Source: Streptomyces sp. WMMB303
Lineage (GTDB): Bacteria; Actinomycetota; Actinomycetes; Streptomycetales; Streptomycetaceae
Assembly (NCBI RefSeq): GCF_029351045.1
Contig: NZ_JARKIN010000001.1
Span: forward strand, 2,982,001-3,046,000
Length of the DNA stretch: 64,000 nucleotides
Direction of reading: 5' to 3'
Shown: positions 60,725 to 64,000 of the stretch, in pieces
Layout of the letters: each line of letters opens with the position of its first letter
How positions within the stretch are numbered: position 1 is the stretch's first letter
Program-made: the position numbers and the translations under genes
Notes under the pieces: model-generated
Told to the model about the DNA's origin: nothing
Database searches by the model: none
Seen by the model: only the letters and a program-made list of their open reading frames with translations

Positions 60725-62320
60725 ATGAGCACACACAGCACCCGCAGCACCCCTGAGGACAATCCCGGCAGACAGCTCGCCGAGGCGATCCTCCCCCTGG
60801 TGGGAGGCGCCGCGAACGTCACCTCCGTCAGCCACTGCATGACCCGGATGCGGCTCGGCCTGGCCGATCGCTCCCTCGTCCAGGACGGGCCCCTCAGGGC
60901 GCTCCCGGGCGTCATGGGCGTGGTGGAGGACGACACGTACCAGATCGTGCTCGGCCCGGGCAAAGTCGCCCGGATCACACCGGAGTTCGAGGCACTCGTG
61001 CAGGCGGCACCGGACCGGGCGACGGCCCGGGAACCCGCTTCGGCGGGCGCCGCCGGCAAGACGGCCGCTGACCTGGCGGCCGAGGGCGCCGCGCTCCGCG
61101 CGGCCCGCAAGGAGAAGAACGCGACTCCGGTGAAGCTGATGCTGCGCCGTATCGCCAACATCTTCGTCCCGCTCATCCCGGCACTGATCGGCTGCGGCAT
61201 CGTCGCCGGACTCAACGGGCTGTTCACCAACGCGGGCTGGCTCCCGGCGCTCACCCCCGCACTGGCGGCGATCGCCAGCGGCTTCATGTCACTGATCGCC
61301 GTGTTCGTCGGGCTGAACACCGCACGGGAGTTCGGCGGGACGCCGGTGCTGGGCGGCGCCGCCGCGGCCGTCATCGTCTTCCCCGGGGTGGCGGACGTCT
61401 CGGCGTTCGGCCAGAAGCTGGCCCCGGGCCAGGGCGGCGTGCTGGGCGCGCTGTTCGCGGCGCTGCTGGCGGTGTACGTGGAGAAGGGATGTCGCCGCAT
61501 CGTGCCGCCCGCCGTCGACGTGCTGGTCACGCCGACGGTGACGGTGCTGGTCGCCGGGCTGGTCACGCTGTTCGGACTGATGTACGTATGCGGCGAGATC
61601 GCCACCGGGATCGGACATCTGGCCGACTGGCTGCTCCAGCACGGCGGGGCCGTGGCCGGATTCGTGCTGGGCGGGCTGTTCCTGCCGCTGGTGATGCTGG
61701 GCCTGCACCAAGCGCTCATCCCCATCCACACGACGCTGATCGAGCAGAGCGGCTACACCGTGCTGCTGCCCATCCTCGCGATGGCCGGCGCCGGTCAGGT
61801 CGGCGCCGCGATCGCCATCTACCTGCGGCTGCACCGCAACACCTCGATCCGCAGCACCATCCGCTCGGCCCTCCCCGCGGGGTTCCTGGGCGTGGGGGAA
61901 CCGCTGATCTACGGGGTCTCGCTGCCACTGGGCCGCCCCTTCATCACGGCGTGCGTGGGCGGGGCCTTCGGCGGCGGGGTGGTGGGCCTCTTCTACCAGT
62001 TGGGCACCTCGGTCGGCTCCACCGCGATCGGCCCCTCCGGCTGGGCGCTCTTCCCCCTCCTCAAGGGCAACCAGGGCCTGGGCGGCATCGCCCTGATCTA
62101 CGCGCTCGGGCTGGCCGCCGGCTATCTGGTCGGCTTCGTGGCCACCTACTTCTTCGGGTTCAGCAAGCAGATGCTGACCGAGCTGAACGCGCCCGCGGAG
62201 GCCGAAGCGCCCGCCGCCGAGGGCGGGCACTCGCCCGAACCCCCACCGGCGGGCGCCCCGGACCCCGGCCCGGACCCGGGTCCGGCCCCCGCACCCGCGG
62301 GCGGCGGCTCGCTCGTCTGA
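60725..62320 (+). CDS. PTS EIIBC permease, probably MurNAc/GlcNAc type
   Basis: A 531-residue protein. Residues 12-95 form an EIIB domain with the phosphocysteine C38 in SHCMTRMRLGL; after a 60-residue linker the EIIC domain (about 145-470) has ten or so helices and the sugar-binding GEPLIYGVSLPLGRPF. There is no EIIA domain, so it must borrow one from elsewhere, as MurP does in Escherichia coli. Coupled in place to murQ and the regulator, it would take up and phosphorylate MurNAc or a related sugar. Confidence 0.88.
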   Translation: MSTHSTRSTPEDNPGRQLAEAILPLVGGAANVTSVSHCMTRMRLGLADRSLVQDGPLRALPGVMGVVEDDTYQIVLGPGKVARITPEFEALVQAAPDRATAREPASAGAAGKTAADLAAEGAALRAARKEKNATPVKLMLRRIANIFVPLIPALIGCGIVAGLNGLFTNAGWLPALTPALAAIASGFMSLIAVFVGLNTAREFGGTPVLGGAAAAVIVFPGVADVSAFGQKLAPGQGGVLGALFAALLAVYVEKGCRRIVPPAVDVLVTPTVTVLVAGLVTLFGLMYVCGEIATGIGHLADWLLQHGGAVAGFVLGGLFLPLVMLGLHQALIPIHTTLIEQSGYTVLLPILAMAGAGQVGAAIAIYLRLHRNTSIRSTIRSALPAGFLGVGEPLIYGVSLPLGRPFITACVGGAFGGGVVGLFYQLGTSVGSTAIGPSGWALFPLLKGNQGLGGIALIYALGLAAGYLVGFVATYFFGFSKQMLTELNAPAEAEAPAAEGGHSPEPPPAGAPDPGPDPGPAPAPAGGGSLV

Positions 62321-62336
62321 CGGAACGCCCGGACCA

Positions 62337-62368
62337 CCCCCGCCGCCGGACCCCGCGGGCGGCGGGGG
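62337..62368. terminator. 11-bp stem-loop between PTS and glyoxalase-family genes
   Basis: CCCCCGCCGCC (62337-62347) pairs with GGCGGCGGGGG (62358-62368), loop ten bases, between convergent stops. Confidence 0.75.
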
Positions 62369-62443
62369 ACGCCACCCCGTCTCCCACCCCCGCGGCGGCG
62401 GGCACCGGACACGCACCCGGCAACGCCGCCGCGGGGCGGAGCG

Positions 62444-63244
62444 TCACTTCATGTCCGGATCTCCCTTGATCAGGGCGAACGGCGCGCCGGCCGGGTCCCT
62501 GAGCATCGCGAGGCGGCCCACGCCGGGTACGTCCGTCGGCGGGATCAGCACCTTCGCCCCGGCGCCGGTCGCCCGCGTGCATGTCGCGTCGCAGTCCTCG
62601 GTGGCGAAGTAGGGGTGCCACTCCGAGGTGGAACCGGCGCTCAGGTTCTCCTGCGGGAGCTGCATGATCCCGCCCTGCCCGGTGTCGCCCTCCGTACCGC
62701 CACCGGGCGCCGAGAACACCGAGTACACCAGGTCGTCACCCATCGGCATGTCCTCGTAGGTCCACGAGAACACCGCCGTGTAGAAGCGCTTCGCCGCCGC
62801 CGCGTCCGTCGTGTACAGCTCCGTCCAGCAGAGCGTCTCCGGCTCCATGAGCACTTCCAGACCACTCGTGTCCTTCGGCTCCCACACGGCGAAGTCGGCG
62901 CCGGTGGGATCCGTGAACTGCGCCAGCCGGCCCGCTGTGAACACGTCCATCGGCGCGACCCGTACGGCGCCGCCCGCCTCCTCCACCCGGGCCCGCACCG
63001 CGTCCGCGTCCCGGGTGTGGAAGTACGTCGTCCAGGCGGCGCTGCCGCCGTCCTCCGTCAGCGGGCCGACCGCGGCGGCGGTCCGTCCGCCGCGCTGGAA
63101 GAAGCCGTATCCCCCGGCCTCCGGGCCCGCCGACTGGAACTGCCAGTCGAAGACGCTGGTGTAGAAGGCGACGGCGGCGTCCACGTCGGGCGCGCCGAGG
63201 TCCAGCCAGGCGGGAGTGCCGGGAACGAAGTCGGTCGTCAGCAT
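62444..63244 (-). CDS. VOC-family (glyoxalase/bleomycin-resistance fold) protein
   Basis: A 266-residue protein made of two VOC modules. The first is PAWLDLGAPDVDAAVAFYTSVFDWQF..., the second CWTELYTTDAAAAKRFYTAVFSWTYEDM. Both have the FYTxVFxW start, and late Asp/Glu positions such as DPTGADFAVWEP and DPAGAPFALIKGD. Two-domain VOC proteins of this type are common in Streptomyces next to antibiotic genes. CGGAGG sets the ATG at 63244. Metal-dependent catalysis or drug binding are both possible. Confidence 0.82.
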   Translation of the reverse strand: MLTTDFVPGTPAWLDLGAPDVDAAVAFYTSVFDWQFQSAGPEAGGYGFFQRGGRTAAAVGPLTEDGGSAAWTTYFHTRDADAVRARVEEAGGAVRVAPMDVFTAGRLAQFTDPTGADFAVWEPKDTSGLEVLMEPETLCWTELYTTDAAAAKRFYTAVFSWTYEDMPMGDDLVYSVFSAPGGGTEGDTGQGGIMQLPQENLSAGSTSEWHPYFATEDCDATCTRATGAGAKVLIPPTDVPGVGRLAMLRDPAGAPFALIKGDPDMK

Positions 63245-63474
63245 GCGGAACCTCCGAAGCACGAGGCGTGTGCTGGATCCGGGGCGCTGCACCGGCGGCC
63301 GGCGCGCAGCCGCGCCCGCCCTCGGGCCGTGCGGCCGTCGCCGCGGGACGCACCCGCGCCTCGCAGCCACCCACCGCCTCAGGATGGCAGCACTCCGGCC
63401 GACTCGCCGCTCGGGAAGCTCCGCACCACCGCTCCGGCGCCATGTGACCGCCGCCCGCCGCGCCGGCCTCCGCC

Positions 63475-63999
63475 TCACCGCTGCTCGCGGCGCAGCAGCA
63501 CCCGGCCAAGCCCCGCCTGTGTCACCGCCAGCCCGCGGACCATCGGAACCGCTGTGAGCAGGAAGAACACACCGAGTGCTGTATTGAAGGCGATGTCGGG
63601 ACCGCGCCCGTCCAGCCCGAAGGCCAGATCCATCACCCCGTCCTCGTCACCGCGGGGGATCGACCAGGACCACAGTCCGTAGGTGAGCCCGCCGACCCCG
63701 CCCACCAGCCAGGTCAGCGTGACCGAGAAGGTCGCCACCCGCACCGGGAAGGCCAGCACCGCGTGCACCAGGTCCCGCCACGCCTGCGGGTCCGCCACCC
63801 CCTTCCACCGACTGCCCCCGGCCCCGGCTGCCTCCGCCGCGCCGCCCGGGCGGGTGAGCAGCGGACGGCCGGTGACGGCGGCGATCTGCTCCGCTTCCAC
63901 CCGGGCCAGGAAGCGGGCCATGGACAGCGTCCCGGCCAGCACCGGCAGTCCGACGACGAGGATGAGCGTCGAGACGCCGAGCGCGAACCCGGTCACCAT
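63475..63999 (-). CDS. Sensor-domain membrane protein, N-terminus beyond window
   Basis: The frame runs off the right edge and encodes about 174 residues. GFALGVSTLILVVGLPVLAGTLSMARFLARVEAEQIAAVTGRPL and the later FPVRVATFSVTLTWLVGGVGGLTYGLWSWSIPR, ending ALGVFFLLTAVPMVRGLAVTQAGLGRVLLRREQR, are those of the putative sensor domain often placed before histidine kinases. Here it ends without a kinase domain, so it is a stand-alone sensor protein. Three to four membrane helices are visible. The start is not in the window. Confidence 0.75.
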   Translation of the reverse strand: MVTGFALGVSTLILVVGLPVLAGTLSMARFLARVEAEQIAAVTGRPLLTRPGGAAEAAGAGGSRWKGVADPQAWRDLVHAVLAFPVRVATFSVTLTWLVGGVGGLTYGLWSWSIPRGDEDGVMDLAFGLDGRGPDIAFNTALGVFFLLTAVPMVRGLAVTQAGLGRVLLRREQR

Positions 64000-64000
64000 C

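Overview
This is a chromosomal window from a high-G+C actinomycete, almost certainly a Streptomyces. The signs are strong G/C bias at third codon positions, frequent GTG starts, several promoters whose -10 box lies only 6 to 8 bases before the start codon (leaderless messages), and many families typical of that genus: DUF3027, DUF2530, DUF2771, CU044_5270, TioE-type regulators, futalosine menaquinone genes and an XPB-type helicase pair. No rRNA, tRNA, CRISPR array, integrase, transposase or insertion sequence was recognised. The first gene (serC) and the last gene (a membrane sensor-domain protein) are cut by the window ends.

Layout. Positions 1-8.2 kb hold the end of serC, an F420-type flavin/deazaflavin protein, a drug-type ABC exporter with a divergent TetR regulator, small secreted proteins, a GDSL hydrolase, a second TetR regulator and an aldo/keto reductase under a MerR-type promoter. 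Positions 8.2-13.9 kb hold an RNA ligase-like phosphodiesterase, an MFS exporter with its MarR regulator, and a purine permease with DUF2530. Positions 14-28.5 kb are mostly conserved genes: a sacsin/Hsp90-like ATPase, DUF3027, an MFS protein, a DUF2771 lipoprotein, mqnB and mqnD of the futalosine menaquinone pathway, a cold-shock protein, a HAD phosphatase, lipoproteins and a secreted serine hydrolase.

Positions 28.7-36.8 kb are the most interesting part. A helicase-associated protein gene and the XPB-type helicase gene are separated by a three-gene block that is visibly less G+C-rich: a DUF262 ParB/GmrS-like protein, an OLD-like AAA ATPase with a DUF3696 tail, and a 329-residue protein of unknown family. 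The three genes overlap each other and start from one leaderless promoter. The upstream edge of the block carries a degenerate second copy of the XPB promoter and first eleven codons, so the block appears to have entered at the 5' end of the helicase gene. A defence role is the best inference; it is not shown by the sequence.

Positions 36.8-57.3 kb are accessory: a truncated acyl-CoA-ligase-like gene, a HelD-like RNA polymerase recycling ATPase, a PLP dehydratase, an alpha/beta hydrolase, a TioE regulator facing an erythromycin-esterase-like gene, an ECF sigma factor with a CU044_5270 membrane partner, an ArsR/MFS pair joined by a three-operator array, CutC, an HD-domain protein, a chloramphenicol-type exporter, and a PadR-regulated ABC transporter. 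Positions 57.4-64 kb contain a MurR/RpiR regulator, the MurNAc-6-phosphate etherase murQ and an EIIBC sugar permease, together a cell-wall sugar recycling unit, then a glyoxalase-family protein and the partial sensor-domain protein.

Several regulator genes sit beside clear inverted repeats that overlap their own or neighbouring promoters. These are listed as separate regulatory features, with strong stem-loops between convergent genes listed as probable terminators.
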